A stretch of DNA of 64,000 nt from Microbacterium sp. cf046 (GTDB taxonomy: Bacteria > Actinomycetota > Actinomycetes > Actinomycetales > Microbacteriaceae). The stretch is taken from the NCBI RefSeq assembly GCF_900114345.1, contig NZ_FOZJ01000002.1, forward strand, positions 496,001 to 560,000, read 5' to 3'. Numbering within the stretch: position 1 is the stretch's first letter; each line of letters starts with the position of its first letter. The notes beneath the pieces were generated by a model that was not told the DNA's origin, searched no databases, and saw only the letters and a program-made list of their open reading frames with translations. The position numbers and the translations under genes are program-made. Below, piece after piece: positions 38,277 to 48,479 of the stretch.

Positions 38277-39482
38277 ATGACGGCCACGACGCAGGCACCG
38301 CCCACGGTGCCGGGTTCCACCGCGCACACCGACGGGGCCTGGGCCCCCATCCAGACCCGCTCCGAGCGCCCGCGCTCGTACGACCCGGCCGACTTCGAAC
38401 GGCCCACCGGCCGCGAGGTCAACTGGAAGCACTCACCGGTCGACCGCCTCGCGCCGCTCTTCGACGACGTCGAAGGGGTGGCGGGTGCCGTCAGCGTCGC
38501 CGTCTCGGCGGCCGACGCGGTCCAGACCGCGACGCTCGCGGTGGGCACCGCCCCTCGCGGTGATGTGTTCGTCCCCGAGGATCTGCCCGCCGCCATCGCG
38601 TGGCGGCATGAGGCGGGCGCGCACCTGCTCCGGATCCCGGCGGAGGTCGAGCTCGAGGAGCCGGTCTACGTCGACGTGAACGGCCACGGCGGGCTCGCCC
38701 ACACGCACCTCGTGCTCGAGGCCATGCCGAACGCACGTGGAACGATCGTGCTGCGCCACACCGGATCGGTGCGGCTGGCCCAGAACGTGGAGATCATCGT
38801 CCGCGACGGCGCCCACCTCACGGTGATCAGTTCGCAGCGATGGGACGATGACGCCGTCCACGCGGCATCCCACCAGGCGCGCGTCGATCGCGACGCCACG
38901 CTGCGTCACTTCGTGATCAGCTTCGGCGGCGGCGTGGTTCGCATCAACCCGAGCGTCGAACTGGCCGGAGCGGGCTCGCAGGCGCACCTGTACGGCCTCT
39001 CGTACTCGGATTCCGGCCAGCACCTGGAGAGCCAGGTTTACCTGTTCCACAAGGGACGCGACACCCGCGGCGACGTGCTGTACAAGGGTGCCCTGCAGGG
39101 TGCCGGCGCCCGCAGCGTCTGGATCGGCGACGTCCTCATCGGACCCGACGCGGTCGGCACCGACTCGTACGAGGCCAACCGCAACCTCGTGCTGACCGAC
39201 GGCGCCCGCGCCGAGTCGATCCCGAACCTCGAGATCGAGACCGGCGACATCCGCGGCGCCGGCCACGCCAGTGCGACCGGCCGCTTCGACGACGAGCAGC
39301 TGTTCTACCTGCAGTCACGGGGGATCAGCGAGGACGAGGCGCGTCGCCTCGTCGTCGTCGGCTTCCTGAGCGATATCGTGCAGCGCATCGGCATTCCCGC
39401 CCTGGAGGCCGAGCTGCACAGTGCCATCGAGAGCGAATTGAACGCGATCGAGGCAGAACCTCAGGAAGGAGCGGCTCCGTGA
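38277..39482 (+). CDS. sufD: Fe-S cluster assembly protein SufD
   Basis: A 401-aa paralogue of SufB that pairs with it in the SufBCD complex. The beta-helix region has AHLYGLSYSDSGQHLESQVYLFH, in parts, with YKGALQGAGARSVWIGDVLIG, and the conserved C-terminal DDEQLFYLQSRGISEDEARRL matches that of SufB. The ATG begins at the base after the sufB stop, so the two are coupled. It overlaps the Rieske gene by 4 bp (GTGA). Confidence 0.96.
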   Translation: MTATTQAPPTVPGSTAHTDGAWAPIQTRSERPRSYDPADFERPTGREVNWKHSPVDRLAPLFDDVEGVAGAVSVAVSAADAVQTATLAVGTAPRGDVFVPEDLPAAIAWRHEAGAHLLRIPAEVELEEPVYVDVNGHGGLAHTHLVLEAMPNARGTIVLRHTGSVRLAQNVEIIVRDGAHLTVISSQRWDDDAVHAASHQARVDRDATLRHFVISFGGGVVRINPSVELAGAGSQAHLYGLSYSDSGQHLESQVYLFHKGRDTRGDVLYKGALQGAGARSVWIGDVLIGPDAVGTDSYEANRNLVLTDGARAESIPNLEIETGDIRGAGHASATGRFDDEQLFYLQSRGISEDEARRLVVVGFLSDIVQRIGIPALEAELHSAIESELNAIEAEPQEGAAP

Positions 39483-39805
39483 CCGCTACCCGCGTCTGCA
39501 CACTCAGCGAACTCGAACAGGACTCGGCGCTGCGCGTCGAGGTCGACGGCGTCGCGATCTGCGTCGTCCGCGACTCGAGCGACGAGGTCCACGCGATCGG
39601 CGACGTGTGCACCCACGGCGACATCTCGCTCGCCGAGGGCTTCGTCGACGGCGACACGATCGAGTGCTGGGCACACGGCTCGGCGTTCTCCCTGCGGTCC
39701 GGCAAGCCACTCAATCTCCCCGCGTACGAGCCCGTCCCCGTGTTCGCGGTCGTCATCGACGGCGACGACGTGCTCATCGACCCAGCTGTGAAGAAGGAAG
39801 TCTGA
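39479..39805 (+). CDS. Rieske [2Fe-2S] non-heme ferredoxin
   Basis: A 108-aa soluble electron carrier. The two cluster motifs are CTHGD (Cys and His) and, about 17 residues on, CWAHGS (Cys and His), which together bind a 2Fe-2S cluster; the PLNLPAYEPVPVF stretch after them is also family-typical. It lies inside the suf operon, between sufD and sufC, as in many actinobacteria, and may supply electrons or act as a first cluster acceptor; that role is inference from position. The GTG start overlaps the sufD stop. Confidence 0.94.
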   Translation: MTATRVCTLSELEQDSALRVEVDGVAICVVRDSSDEVHAIGDVCTHGDISLAEGFVDGDTIECWAHGSAFSLRSGKPLNLPAYEPVPVFAVVIDGDDVLIDPAVKKEV

Positions 39806-40588
<783 letters not shown>

Positions 40589-40597
40589 AATCCTCCT

Positions 40598-40927
40598 ATG
40601 ACCGCGACGCTCGCACCCGAGAAGTACGACGAGGTCCAAGAAGCCCTCAAGGACGTCATGGACCCCGAATTGGGGATCAACGTCGTCGACCTCGGGCTGA
40701 TCTACGACCTCGGCTGGGACGACGAGAACGACGCCCTGGTCATCCACATGACCCTCACGAGCGCCGGCTGCCCGCTGACGGACGTGCTCGAGGAGCAGAC
40801 CGCGCAGGCGCTGGACGAGGTCGTCGACCGGTTCCGGATCAACTGGGTCTGGATGCCGCCGTGGGGTCCTGAGCGGATCACCGACGACGGCCGCGACATG
40901 ATGCGGGCGCTCGGCTTCGCGATCTGA
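40598..40927 (+). CDS. sufT: SufT-like metal-sulfur cluster assembly factor (MIP18/DUF59)
   Basis: A 109-aa protein of the MIP18 (formerly DUF59) family. DVMDPELGINVVDLGLIYDL is the signature, and MTLTSAGCPLTDVLEEQ carries the conserved Cys. Members help mature Fe-S proteins in actinobacteria and Staphylococcus. It closes the suf operon. Between sufC and sufT most relatives encode SufS and SufU, which are missing here. An internal leaderless promoter may supply extra transcript. Confidence 0.93.
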   Translation: MTATLAPEKYDEVQEALKDVMDPELGINVVDLGLIYDLGWDDENDALVIHMTLTSAGCPLTDVLEEQTAQALDEVVDRFRINWVWMPPWGPERITDDGRDMMRALGFAI

Positions 40928-40971
40928 TTTCGCCGTCTGACGCGCGAAGTCGCGGCATCCGCTCGCGTCGA

Positions 40972-40977
40972 TAGGGT
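40972..40977 (+). promoter_or_regulatory. -10 element of the C-S lyase gene
   Basis: TAGGGT ends 6 nt before the GTG at 40984, and there is no ribosome binding site. Confidence 0.45.
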
Positions 40978-40983
40978 CGAAGA

Positions 40984-42144
40984 GTGAGCGTCACCCCTCT
41001 GCAGGCACTGCCCATCGAACAGCTGCGACAGCGCTCCAGCACGAAGTGGCGGAAGTATCCGCCCCACGTCCTGCCGCTCTTCGTGGCCGAGACGGACTTC
41101 CCCCCGGCGCCGGCCGTCACCCACGCGCTCTCGCGTGCTGTCGAGCTGGGGGACACGGGATATACGCCTCCCGACCCGGGCATCGCCCAGTCTTACGCGG
41201 ATTTCGCACAGCGACGCTTCGGATGGACGGTCGACCCCGCCAGGATCCGCACGACGTGCGACGTCATGATGGGCGTCGTCGAGATCCTCCGGCGGGTGAC
41301 CTCGCCGGGAGACCGGGTGATCGTCACGCCGCCGGTCTACCCGCCGTTCTACGAGTGCGTGCCCGAGGCGGGTGCCGTCGTCGAGCGCGTGCCGCTCGTC
41401 GACACCGGCTCGGCGTGGGAACTCGACCTGCTCGGCATCGAGGCGGCGCTCGCCGGAGGCGCACGTGCCGTGCTCCTGTGCAACCCGCACAACCCCACCG
41501 GAACTGCCCACTCCCGTGAGACCCTGGCGGCATTGGCCGACCTCGCGGCGGGGTTCGGGGCGACCGTGATCAGCGACGAGATCCACGCTCCGCTCGTGCA
41601 CTCCGGCCACCGCTTCACGCCGTTCCTGTCCGCTTCGCCCGCGGCTGCCGAGGTGGGCTACGCGGTCACCAGTGCGAGCAAGGCCTTCAATCTCGCGGGC
41701 CTGAAGTGCGCACTCATGGTCACCGCCGCCCCGCACACGGCGGATGTCGTGCGCGCCCTGCCGGACGAGATCGAATGGCGGACGGGACTGTTCGGCGCGA
41801 TCGCCGGGGTCGCGGCGTTCTCGCAGGAGAGCGACGAGTGGCTCGACGCACTTCTGGCCTCGCTCGATTCCAACCGGCGACTGCTCGCGGAGCTGCTCAC
41901 CGAGCACGTGCCGGCGGCTCGATACCGCATCCCCGACGCGGGCTTCCTGGCATGGGTCGACCTGACCGAACTCGGCTGGGGCGACAATCCTGCGGTCACG
42001 ATCCGTCGCGAGGCCGGTGTCGCGCTTCACCTCGGGCCGCTGTTCGGGGACGAAGGTCTCGGACACGTGCGCATCAACTTCGGCTGCTCGCCCGAGGTCC
42101 TGCGCGAGGCCGTCGAGCGCATCGGCGCGCTGGCATCGTCGTGA
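40984..42144 (+). CDS. MalY/PatB-type pyridoxal-phosphate C-S lyase or aminotransferase
   Basis: A 386-aa fold-type I pyridoxal-phosphate enzyme. The N-terminus WRKYPPHVLPLFVAETDFP, then GDTGYTPPD, is the mark of the MalY/PatB group, which cleaves cystathionine or cysteine C-S bonds. The cofactor Lys is in TSASKAFNLAGLK near residue 232, preceded by NPHNPTG and ISDEIHAPLV. Cystathionine beta-lyase is the likely activity; aminotransferase is the alternative. It starts 57 nt after sufT, where a cysteine desulfurase gene would often be, but it belongs to a different branch from SufS. It overlaps the MFS gene by 4 bp. A -10-like TAGGGT lies 6 nt before the GTG. Confidence 0.88.
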   Translation: MSVTPLQALPIEQLRQRSSTKWRKYPPHVLPLFVAETDFPPAPAVTHALSRAVELGDTGYTPPDPGIAQSYADFAQRRFGWTVDPARIRTTCDVMMGVVEILRRVTSPGDRVIVTPPVYPPFYECVPEAGAVVERVPLVDTGSAWELDLLGIEAALAGGARAVLLCNPHNPTGTAHSRETLAALADLAAGFGATVISDEIHAPLVHSGHRFTPFLSASPAAAEVGYAVTSASKAFNLAGLKCALMVTAAPHTADVVRALPDEIEWRTGLFGAIAGVAAFSQESDEWLDALLASLDSNRRLLAELLTEHVPAARYRIPDAGFLAWVDLTELGWGDNPAVTIRREAGVALHLGPLFGDEGLGHVRINFGCSPEVLREAVERIGALASS

Positions 42145-43544
42145 CGGATCCTCGGGAGGCCGCCACTGCGGATCCTCTCGCCGCGGGTCAGGGGGAGTCG
42201 ATCTGGGGCGCGGGGTATCGCTGGGTGACGGTGGGCGCCGTCTCGCTCGTGTTCCTCGCGGCGATCCAGGCGCTGGCCGTCACCACCGTCATGCCGATCG
42301 TGAGCGCCGATCTGCAGGGCGAGACCCTGTACGCGGTGGCCTTCGCGGGCACGCTCGCCACGAGCGTCATCGGAATGGTCGCGGTCGGCGCATGGAGTGA
42401 CCGATCGGGGCCGAAGGCGCCCCTGTACGCCGCCGTCGCGCTCTTCGTGATCGGCCTCGTCGTCGCCGGTCTCGCCTCGACGATGCCGTTCCTGGTGGTC
42501 GGCCGCCTGATCCAGGGGCTGGGTCTGGGGGGTGAGACGGTCGCGCTGTACGTCGTGGTCGCGCGCATCTACCCGGCCTCCATCCACGGCAGGGTGTTCG
42601 CGGCGTTCTCCGCCGCCTGGGTCGTGCCGTCGCTCATCGGTCCGTTCCTGGCCGGCGCGGTCACGGAGTACCTGCACTGGCGATGGGTGTTCCTCGGCGT
42701 CGCCGTCCTCACCGTGATCGCATTCACGATGGTCGCGCTCAAACTGCACGGCATCGCGCTGCACACCGACGAGCCGTCGGACCGCGGCCGGGTTCTGGTC
42801 CGGCTGGCGTGCGCCGTCGTCGTGGCGGTGGGTGCGCTCGGTCTGAGCCTCGCCGGCGGGTTCGGCGCGTGGTCGGTGCTCGCGGTCGCCGCATCCGTCA
42901 TCGTGATCGGCCTCGCGGCCAGGCCCCTGCTGCCCCCGCGAACCCTGCGCTCGGCACGGGGTCTGCCCAGCGTGATCCTGATGCGCGGGCTGATCGCGGG
43001 CGCGCTGTTCGGCGCGGAGATCTACGTGCCGTACCTGCTGATCGCCGAATTCGACTTCTCGCCGACGTGGGCGGGACTCGGGCTGACGGCAGCCGCGCTC
43101 CTGTGGGCTGCCGCGGCGGACGTGCAGGGGCGATTCGGCGACCGGATCGGAAACACCCGGATCACGCTGATCGGCACCGGACTGCTGTTCACGGCGCTCC
43201 TGGTTGCGACCGCGACCGCGTTCGCGCACCTGCATCCGGCCGTGCTGATCGCGGGCTGGGCGCTCGCGGGCGCGGGCATGGGCCTGATGTACCCCCGCCT
43301 GACCGTGCTCACCCTGGCGTACTCCACACCGCAGAATCAGGGGTTCAATTCATCGGCGCTGTCGATCTCGGATGCAATCGGAGCATCGGCGGCCATCGCG
43401 GTGATGGGACTCGTCTTCACCGCACTCCTCGGCACGGAGGCGGGCTTCTGGAGCGTCTTCGCGATCGCCGCCGTGCTCGCCCTGCTCGCTCTCGTGCCGG
43501 GCCTGCGACTCGGGCATGCCCACGAAGCGGCGCCGCACCGCTGA
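42141..43544 (+). CDS. MFS transporter, multidrug-efflux type
   Basis: A 467-aa membrane protein with about 14 hydrophobic segments, suggesting the 14-helix drug:proton antiporter group. It has ALAVTTVMPIVSADLQG in helix 1, GAWSDRSGPKAPLYAAV in the loop between helices 2 and 3, and GRLIQGLGLGGETVALYV in the next helices. The substrate is unknown. The GTG at 42141 overlaps the stop of the C-S lyase gene, so the two are coupled; export of a sulfur compound is a speculative link. It is convergent with the siderophore-reductase gene, and both stop codons lie in one inverted repeat. Confidence 0.9.
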   Translation: MTDPREAATADPLAAGQGESIWGAGYRWVTVGAVSLVFLAAIQALAVTTVMPIVSADLQGETLYAVAFAGTLATSVIGMVAVGAWSDRSGPKAPLYAAVALFVIGLVVAGLASTMPFLVVGRLIQGLGLGGETVALYVVVARIYPASIHGRVFAAFSAAWVVPSLIGPFLAGAVTEYLHWRWVFLGVAVLTVIAFTMVALKLHGIALHTDEPSDRGRVLVRLACAVVVAVGALGLSLAGGFGAWSVLAVAASVIVIGLAARPLLPPRTLRSARGLPSVILMRGLIAGALFGAEIYVPYLLIAEFDFSPTWAGLGLTAAALLWAAAADVQGRFGDRIGNTRITLIGTGLLFTALLVATATAFAHLHPAVLIAGWALAGAGMGLMYPRLTVLTLAYSTPQNQGFNSSALSISDAIGASAAIAVMGLVFTALLGTEAGFWSVFAIAAVLALLALVPGLRLGHAHEAAPHR

Positions 43545-43560
43545 GCGGGGCAGCGCTCAG
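43541..43560. terminator. Inverted repeat carrying both stop codons of the MFS and SIP genes
   Basis: CTGAGCG (43541-43547) pairs with CGCTCAG (43554-43560) around a 6-nt loop. The TGA of the MFS gene and the TCA of the convergent gene are in opposite arms. Confidence 0.5.
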
Positions 43561-44465
43561 TTCTCGGCTCTGCCGAGCCTCCAGTAGCCCATGAAGGCGA
43601 CCGCTCGTCGATCCACGCCCTGTTCGGCCACCAGGTGGCGGCGCAGCGACTTGATCGCCCCGGACTCGCCGGCGAGCCACGAGTACAGCCGCGCGCTCTT
43701 GAGGGCGGCACCGCCCTTCGCCGTCCGCGGGACCTCCCACAGGATGCCGGTGTCGATGTCGATCTCCTCGACCGCAGCGCCCTCGCCCGCGGGGACGAGC
43801 TGCGCGGCGGCCTCCTCGACAGCGGGAACGAGGAGGGCGTGCCGTTCGCGGGCGCCGCGGGCTCGCACCCGGTAGTCGAAGCCCGGATGCCGGGGCAGAT
43901 AGGCTGCGTCGTCTTCGTGCGGAATCTCCAGGACGACGATCCCGGTGGCCTCGGGCGGAAGCTGCTCAAGGATCACGGCGATGGCCGGCGCCGCCGTCTC
44001 GTCGCCGGCCAGCAGCAGATTCTCGGTGTGCGCCGGGGGCACGAAGTCGATGCCGTAGCTGACGCCGGTGTGCGCCGTCGTGGGCGCGAGGATCAGCACC
44101 TCGTCGCCCACCGATGCACGCGAGATCCAGGCGGATGCCGGGCCCAGCACGTCGTGGGCGACCATGTCGATGTCCACCTCGTGCTCCGCGTTGCGCACCC
44201 GACGCGTCGTGTAGGTGCGGAACGGCGGCCGATCCTCCTCCGGCATGTCACGCCACTGCGTGTACCAGTCGTCGCCGATCGGCATCGCGTCGAGCGGGAC
44301 CGTCTCGGTCGGGAACACGACCTTCACGCGCTGGTCGTACCCCGGGTCCCCGTAGTCGGCGAGGTCTGCGCCGCCGAACGTGAACCGCCGGAAGCTCGGC
44401 GTGAGATCGGTGATGGCGCTCACCCGGGCTCGGAAGAAGCGGATCTGACTAGTGGTGGATGACAC
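43557..44465 (-). CDS. Siderophore-interacting protein (ferric-siderophore reductase)
   Basis: A 302-aa flavin enzyme of the SIP family that reduces ferric siderophores in the cytoplasm with NAD(P)H to release iron. The FAD domain has SFRRFTFGGADLADYG and RTYTTRRV, and the NAD-binding domain begins with LLLAGDETAAPAIAVILEQLP. The C-terminal WLAGESGAIKSLRRHLV and FMGYWRLGRAEN are characteristic. It is the last gene of a five-gene uptake operon and overlaps the ATPase gene by 17 bp. Confidence 0.95.
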   Translation of the reverse strand: MSSTTSQIRFFRARVSAITDLTPSFRRFTFGGADLADYGDPGYDQRVKVVFPTETVPLDAMPIGDDWYTQWRDMPEEDRPPFRTYTTRRVRNAEHEVDIDMVAHDVLGPASAWISRASVGDEVLILAPTTAHTGVSYGIDFVPPAHTENLLLAGDETAAPAIAVILEQLPPEATGIVVLEIPHEDDAAYLPRHPGFDYRVRARGARERHALLVPAVEEAAAQLVPAGEGAAVEEIDIDTGILWEVPRTAKGGAALKSARLYSWLAGESGAIKSLRRHLVAEQGVDRRAVAFMGYWRLGRAEN

Positions 44466-45351
44466 GTGACTCCTCGGTCTTGTCGGCGGATCGGAGGAAG
44501 GGGCCGTGCTCGGTCACGCCGTGGCCGTGGTCGGCGAGCACGTGGTGACGCCCGCGGGGCAGCACGATGGGCGTGCCGGAGACCGGATCGCCGATCACGA
44601 GCGCGTCGAGGTCGAACACGTCGCGGATCAGCCCGCTCGTGACCACGTCGGACGGCGCACCGGCGGCGATGACCTCGCCGTCACGCATCGCGAAGAGGTG
44701 ATCGGCGTAGCGCGCCGCCAGGTTGATGTCGTGCAGGACCATCACGATCGTGGTGCCGCGATCGCGATTCAGGTCGGTCAGCAGGTCCAGAACCTCCACC
44801 TGGTGTGCGACGTCGAGGAATGTGGTCGGTTCGTCCAGCAGGAGGATGTCGGTCTCCTGGGCGAGCGCCATCGCGATCCACACCCGCTGCCGCTGGCCGC
44901 CGGACAGCTCGTCGACGGAGCGGTCCGCGAACTCGGAGATGCCGGTCGCGGCGAGCGACTCTGCGACGACCGCGTAGTCGTGGGCGCTGAATCGCGACAG
45001 CATCCGCTGATGGGGGTGACGCCCACGCCCGACCAGGTCGGCGACGGCGATGCCCTCCGGCGCGACCGGGCTCTGCGGCAGCAGGCCGAGGACGCGGGCG
45101 ATCTCCTTGGACGGGCGCGCGTGCATCGGCGTGCCGTCGAGCACGACCCGCCCGGCTCGCGGAGCGATGAGACGCGCGAGCGCGCGCAGGAGGGTCGACT
45201 TCCCGCATCCGTTCGCACCGACGATCGCCGTGATGCGCCCGGGCGGCACCCGCAGATCGAGCGCGCGGACGATCTCTCGATCGCCGTATGCGAGCGTCAG
45301 GGCCTCGGCCTCCAGCGAGTGATCGGTCGCGGGGCTGTGTGGTTCGGTCAT
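44449..45351 (-). CDS. Iron-siderophore ABC transporter ATP-binding protein
   Basis: A 300-aa ATPase of the FecE/FepC type that powers ferric-siderophore import. Walker A is GANGCGKST near residue 46, the signature is ELSGGQRQRVWIAMALAQ, and Walker B is ILLLDEPTTFLD. The GRGRHPHQ segment is common in this subfamily. About 35 residues follow the usual domain end, rich in His and Gly (RGRHHVLADHGHG), which may bind metal. The ATG at 45351 overlaps the permease stop by 4 bp. Confidence 0.94.
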   Translation of the reverse strand: MTEPHSPATDHSLEAEALTLAYGDREIVRALDLRVPPGRITAIVGANGCGKSTLLRALARLIAPRAGRVVLDGTPMHARPSKEIARVLGLLPQSPVAPEGIAVADLVGRGRHPHQRMLSRFSAHDYAVVAESLAATGISEFADRSVDELSGGQRQRVWIAMALAQETDILLLDEPTTFLDVAHQVEVLDLLTDLNRDRGTTIVMVLHDINLAARYADHLFAMRDGEVIAAGAPSDVVTSGLIRDVFDLDALVIGDPVSGTPIVLPRGRHHVLADHGHGVTEHGPFLRSADKTEESRVIHH

Positions 45352-46373
45352 ATCGACCCTCCGGAGCGGTTGATCCTGATGAGGAGGTAGACGAGGTACG
45401 GCGCGCCGAGCGCCCCGGTGATGACTCCGACGGGGTAGCGACTGTCGAACGCGAACTGGCCGACGAGGTCGGCGACGAGCACGAGGAGCGCTCCGACCAG
45501 ACCTGCGGGAAGCAGGGGGGAGGCACCGGGCCCGGTCAGGCGCGTGGCGATCGGGCCGGCCATGAACGCGACGAACGCGATCGGGCCGCTCGCCGCGGTC
45601 GCGAAGGCGAGCAGGGCGACTGCCGCCAGGATCAGCAGCACGCGGGTCCGCGGCACGTTCACGCCGAGACTCGCCGCCGGATCGTCGCCGAGGCGCAGCA
45701 TCCCGAGTCCGCGCCCCTGCGCGAGCAGCAGGGGAACGAGTACGCCGCTCGCCACGGCGAGGGGGAGCACGCCTGACCAGGTGGCGCCGTTCAGGCTGCC
45801 GGTGAGCCACTGCATCGCCGCCTGGAGATCCCAGACGGCTGCGCCGGACAGGACGTACGTCACCGCGCTGTCGAGCATCGCGGCCACGCCGATGCCGATG
45901 AGGATGAGACGTGTGCCCGCGAAACCGCTGCGGTTCGAGAGCAGGGAGATGACGCACGCAGTGGCGAGAGCGCCGATCAGCGCGAGGAAGGACACCGCGG
46001 TCTCGTCGAGTGAGAGGACGACGATTCCGAACACCGCCGCGAGGCTCGCGCCGGAGCTGATGCCGATGATGTCGGGCGAGGCGAGCGGATTGCGCAGCAT
46101 CGTCTGGAAGGTCACGCCGGCGATGCCGAATGCGAACCCTGCGAGCAGCCCCATCACGGCGCGGGGGAGACGCAGCTCGCCCACGGTGAACGACGCACCC
46201 GGAACCGTCTCGCCGAGGATCACGCGTGTCACCTGCACCGGATCGTAGAACGTGTTGCCCACCATGAGCGTCACCGCGAACACGGCCAGGATCAGGATGC
46301 CGAGCACCACGACGACCGATGAGCGATGACGCAGACGCGCCCTGCGCCCGGCGATGACGGCCTGCACGCTCAC
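45348..46373 (-). CDS. Iron-siderophore ABC transporter permease (FecCD family)
   Basis: A 341-aa membrane protein with about nine or ten helices, one of two related permeases for ferric-siderophore import. RLPRAVMGLLAGFAFGIAGV and TMLRNPLASPDIIGISSGAS are the FecCD motifs that contact the ATPase and binding protein; DLVGQFAF and PVGVITGALGAPYLVYLLIR are also typical. The start is GTG at 46373, which overlaps the stop of the upstream permease gene by 4 bp. Confidence 0.94.
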   Translation of the reverse strand: MSVQAVIAGRRARLRHRSSVVVVLGILILAVFAVTLMVGNTFYDPVQVTRVILGETVPGASFTVGELRLPRAVMGLLAGFAFGIAGVTFQTMLRNPLASPDIIGISSGASLAAVFGIVVLSLDETAVSFLALIGALATACVISLLSNRSGFAGTRLILIGIGVAAMLDSAVTYVLSGAAVWDLQAAMQWLTGSLNGATWSGVLPLAVASGVLVPLLLAQGRGLGMLRLGDDPAASLGVNVPRTRVLLILAAVALLAFATAASGPIAFVAFMAGPIATRLTGPGASPLLPAGLVGALLVLVADLVGQFAFDSRYPVGVITGALGAPYLVYLLIRINRSGGSI

Positions 46374-47416
46374 AGTTCGCGCACCTTCTGGCGTCGGACG
46401 ATCCAGATGAAGAGCGGGGCGCCGACGAACGCCGTGACGATGCCGACCTCGATCTCCTCGGGCCGGGCCACGACCCGCCCGATGACGTCGGCGGCGACCA
46501 GAAGGGAAGCGCCCGCGATCGCGGAGAACGGCAGGAGCCAGCGATGGTCCGTGCCGACCAGCAGGCGGCAGAAGTGCGGAACCACGAGTCCGACGAACGC
46601 GATCGGCCCGGCGACCGCCGTGGCCGCGCCGCACAGGATCACCGCGCCGGCGGCGGCGATCAGCCGCGTGCGGAAGACGTTCTCACCCAGACCCGCCGCG
46701 AGGTCGTCACCGAGCGCCAGCGAGTTCATGCCTCGCGCGCACAGCACGCAGATGAGCGCTCCGACGACGAGCACGGGTGTCACGAGGGCGATGCGGTCCC
46801 AGGTCGCGCCGCCGACGCCCCCGATCTGCCAGAACCGGAAGGTCTCCATCACATCGACGCGGGGGAGGAGGATCGCGCTCGTGAGGGAGGCGAACGCCGC
46901 GGAGATCGCCGCGCCGGCGAGCGTGAGCTTCAGCGGGCTCGCGCCGCCGCGGCCGAGCGAGCCGACCGCGTACACGAAGATCGCTGCGCCGGTCGCCCCG
47001 GCGATCGCGACGGCCATGTAGGCCGACGGGCCCGCCAGCCCGAAGAACGCGATGCCGATCACCACCGCGAGCGCCGCGCCGCCGGAGACCCCGAGGATGC
47101 CCGGATCGGCGAGCGGATTGCGCGTCACGGCTTGCATGCTCGCCCCGGCCAGCCCGAGTGCGGCGCCGACCAGGATCGCCAGGACGGTGCGCGGTATGCG
47201 CGCGAGCACCGCCGCTTCGGACACGCCGTCCACGTCGCCACCGATCGCCGCGACGATCTCGGCGAGCGAGACCTCACGGGCTCCGAACGCGATGGACGCG
47301 ACGCACAGGAGCGCGAGCAGCGCGACCGCTCCGGCCAGCCACGCCAGGCGCACCGCCGCCGGACGCCGCACGGCGGCGGCATCCGGCAGGGGCGGCCTGA
47401 TCTGAGTGACGGTCAC
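46370..47416 (-). CDS. Iron-siderophore ABC transporter permease (FecCD family)
   Basis: A 348-aa permease partner of the protein at 45348-46373. It shows RIPRTVLAILVGAALGLAGA and VTRNPLADPGILGVSGGAAL, followed by VGLVVPHFCRLLVG and EIEVGIVTAFVGAPLFIWIV. Together the two form the membrane channel of a vitamin B12/ferric-siderophore importer. It starts 5 nt after the binding-protein stop. The N-terminus begins MTVTQIRPPLPDAAAV before the first helix. Confidence 0.94.
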   Translation of the reverse strand: MTVTQIRPPLPDAAAVRRPAAVRLAWLAGAVALLALLCVASIAFGAREVSLAEIVAAIGGDVDGVSEAAVLARIPRTVLAILVGAALGLAGASMQAVTRNPLADPGILGVSGGAALAVVIGIAFFGLAGPSAYMAVAIAGATGAAIFVYAVGSLGRGGASPLKLTLAGAAISAAFASLTSAILLPRVDVMETFRFWQIGGVGGATWDRIALVTPVLVVGALICVLCARGMNSLALGDDLAAGLGENVFRTRLIAAAGAVILCGAATAVAGPIAFVGLVVPHFCRLLVGTDHRWLLPFSAIAGASLLVAADVIGRVVARPEEIEVGIVTAFVGAPLFIWIVRRQKVREL

Positions 47417-47421
47417 GGTCT

Positions 47422-48459
47422 CTACGTGAGCGCGCCTGCGAGCAGCGCGAAGTACTCGTCGATCCCCCAGCCGATCGACAGCGGCGACGGATTCGCGGAT
47501 GCGGCGAGCGGCGTGGAGTTCTCGAGGATCGCGATGTTGCCGTTCGCGACCGCCGGGATCTGCGACAGGAGCGGGTCGGCCTGCAGCTGCGCAATGATCG
47601 CACCGTCGGCCTCACCGTACGTCACGAACACATCCACGTCATCGAAGCGATCCGCCTCCTCGGAACTGACCGTCACGTAGAACAGATCGGTCCCGGCGGA
47701 CTCGTCGGCCACGACAGCCGGTTCGGGCAGCCCGAGACCGGTGAGGAACCCGGGCCGGGTGTCCAGGCTGGTGTAGAAGCCGACCTGGCTCAGGTCCGTC
47801 GGATCGATGTAGGAGAACAGCACCTTCGATTCGGCGAGTTCGGGATGCTCGGCCAGCGCGGTCGCGACCTCGGCGTGCAGGTCCTGGATCAGCTGATCGC
47901 CTTCGGTCGCGAGGCCGATCGCTGCAGAGTTGAGGCGGATCATGTCCTCGTAGGAAGTGCCCCACGCGACGTCGGGGTACGCCACGACGGGGGCGATCTT
48001 GGACAGCGTGTCGTACTCCTCCTGCGTGAGGCCCGAGTAGGCGGCGAGGATCACGTCCGGCTCGGTGTCGGCGACGGCCTCGAAATCGATCCCATCCGTC
48101 TCGTCGAACAGCACAGGGGTCTCGGCACCGAGCTCGTCGAGCTGATCCTCCACCCAGGGGAGCACCCCGTCGCCGTCATCGTCACCCCAGGTCGCCTTGC
48201 TCATGCCGACCGGTACGACGCCGAGTGCGAGTGGCACCTCGTGGTTCGCCCACGCCACCGTCGCGATCCGCTCCGGCTGAGCCCCGATCGTGGTCTCGCC
48301 GTACGCGTGCTCGATCGTCACCGGGAATCCGCCGTCGCCTGACGCGGCGGTCCCGGTGTCTGCGCCGGGGGCGGTCTGGCCCGCACAGCCGGTGAGCACG
48401 AGCGCCGCGGTCGCAACGGCGGCGAGCGCGGTGGTGAGGGCGATAGGGGTTCGATGCAC
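47422..48459 (-). CDS. Iron-siderophore-binding lipoprotein
   Basis: A 345-aa extracytoplasmic binding protein of the FecB/FepB type. The signal peptide ends in the lipobox VLTGC with Cys at about residue 25, so the protein is lipid-anchored outside the membrane. The body has ERIATVAWANHEVPLALGVVP and PDVILAAYSGLTQEEYDTLSKIAPVV, typical of the TroA-like helical-backbone class. It is the first gene of the operon; GGAGGA precedes the GTG start and a DtxR-type iron box lies 21 nt upstream, so it is expected to be made under iron limitation. No siderophore synthesis genes are in the window, so it may take up siderophores made elsewhere or by others. Confidence 0.95.
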   Translation of the reverse strand: MHRTPIALTTALAAVATAALVLTGCAGQTAPGADTGTAASGDGGFPVTIEHAYGETTIGAQPERIATVAWANHEVPLALGVVPVGMSKATWGDDDGDGVLPWVEDQLDELGAETPVLFDETDGIDFEAVADTEPDVILAAYSGLTQEEYDTLSKIAPVVAYPDVAWGTSYEDMIRLNSAAIGLATEGDQLIQDLHAEVATALAEHPELAESKVLFSYIDPTDLSQVGFYTSLDTRPGFLTGLGLPEPAVVADESAGTDLFYVTVSSEEADRFDDVDVFVTYGEADGAIIAQLQADPLLSQIPAVANGNIAILENSTPLAASANPSPLSIGWGIDEYFALLAGALT

Positions 48460-48479
48460 GAGATCCTCCGAGTCGTGAG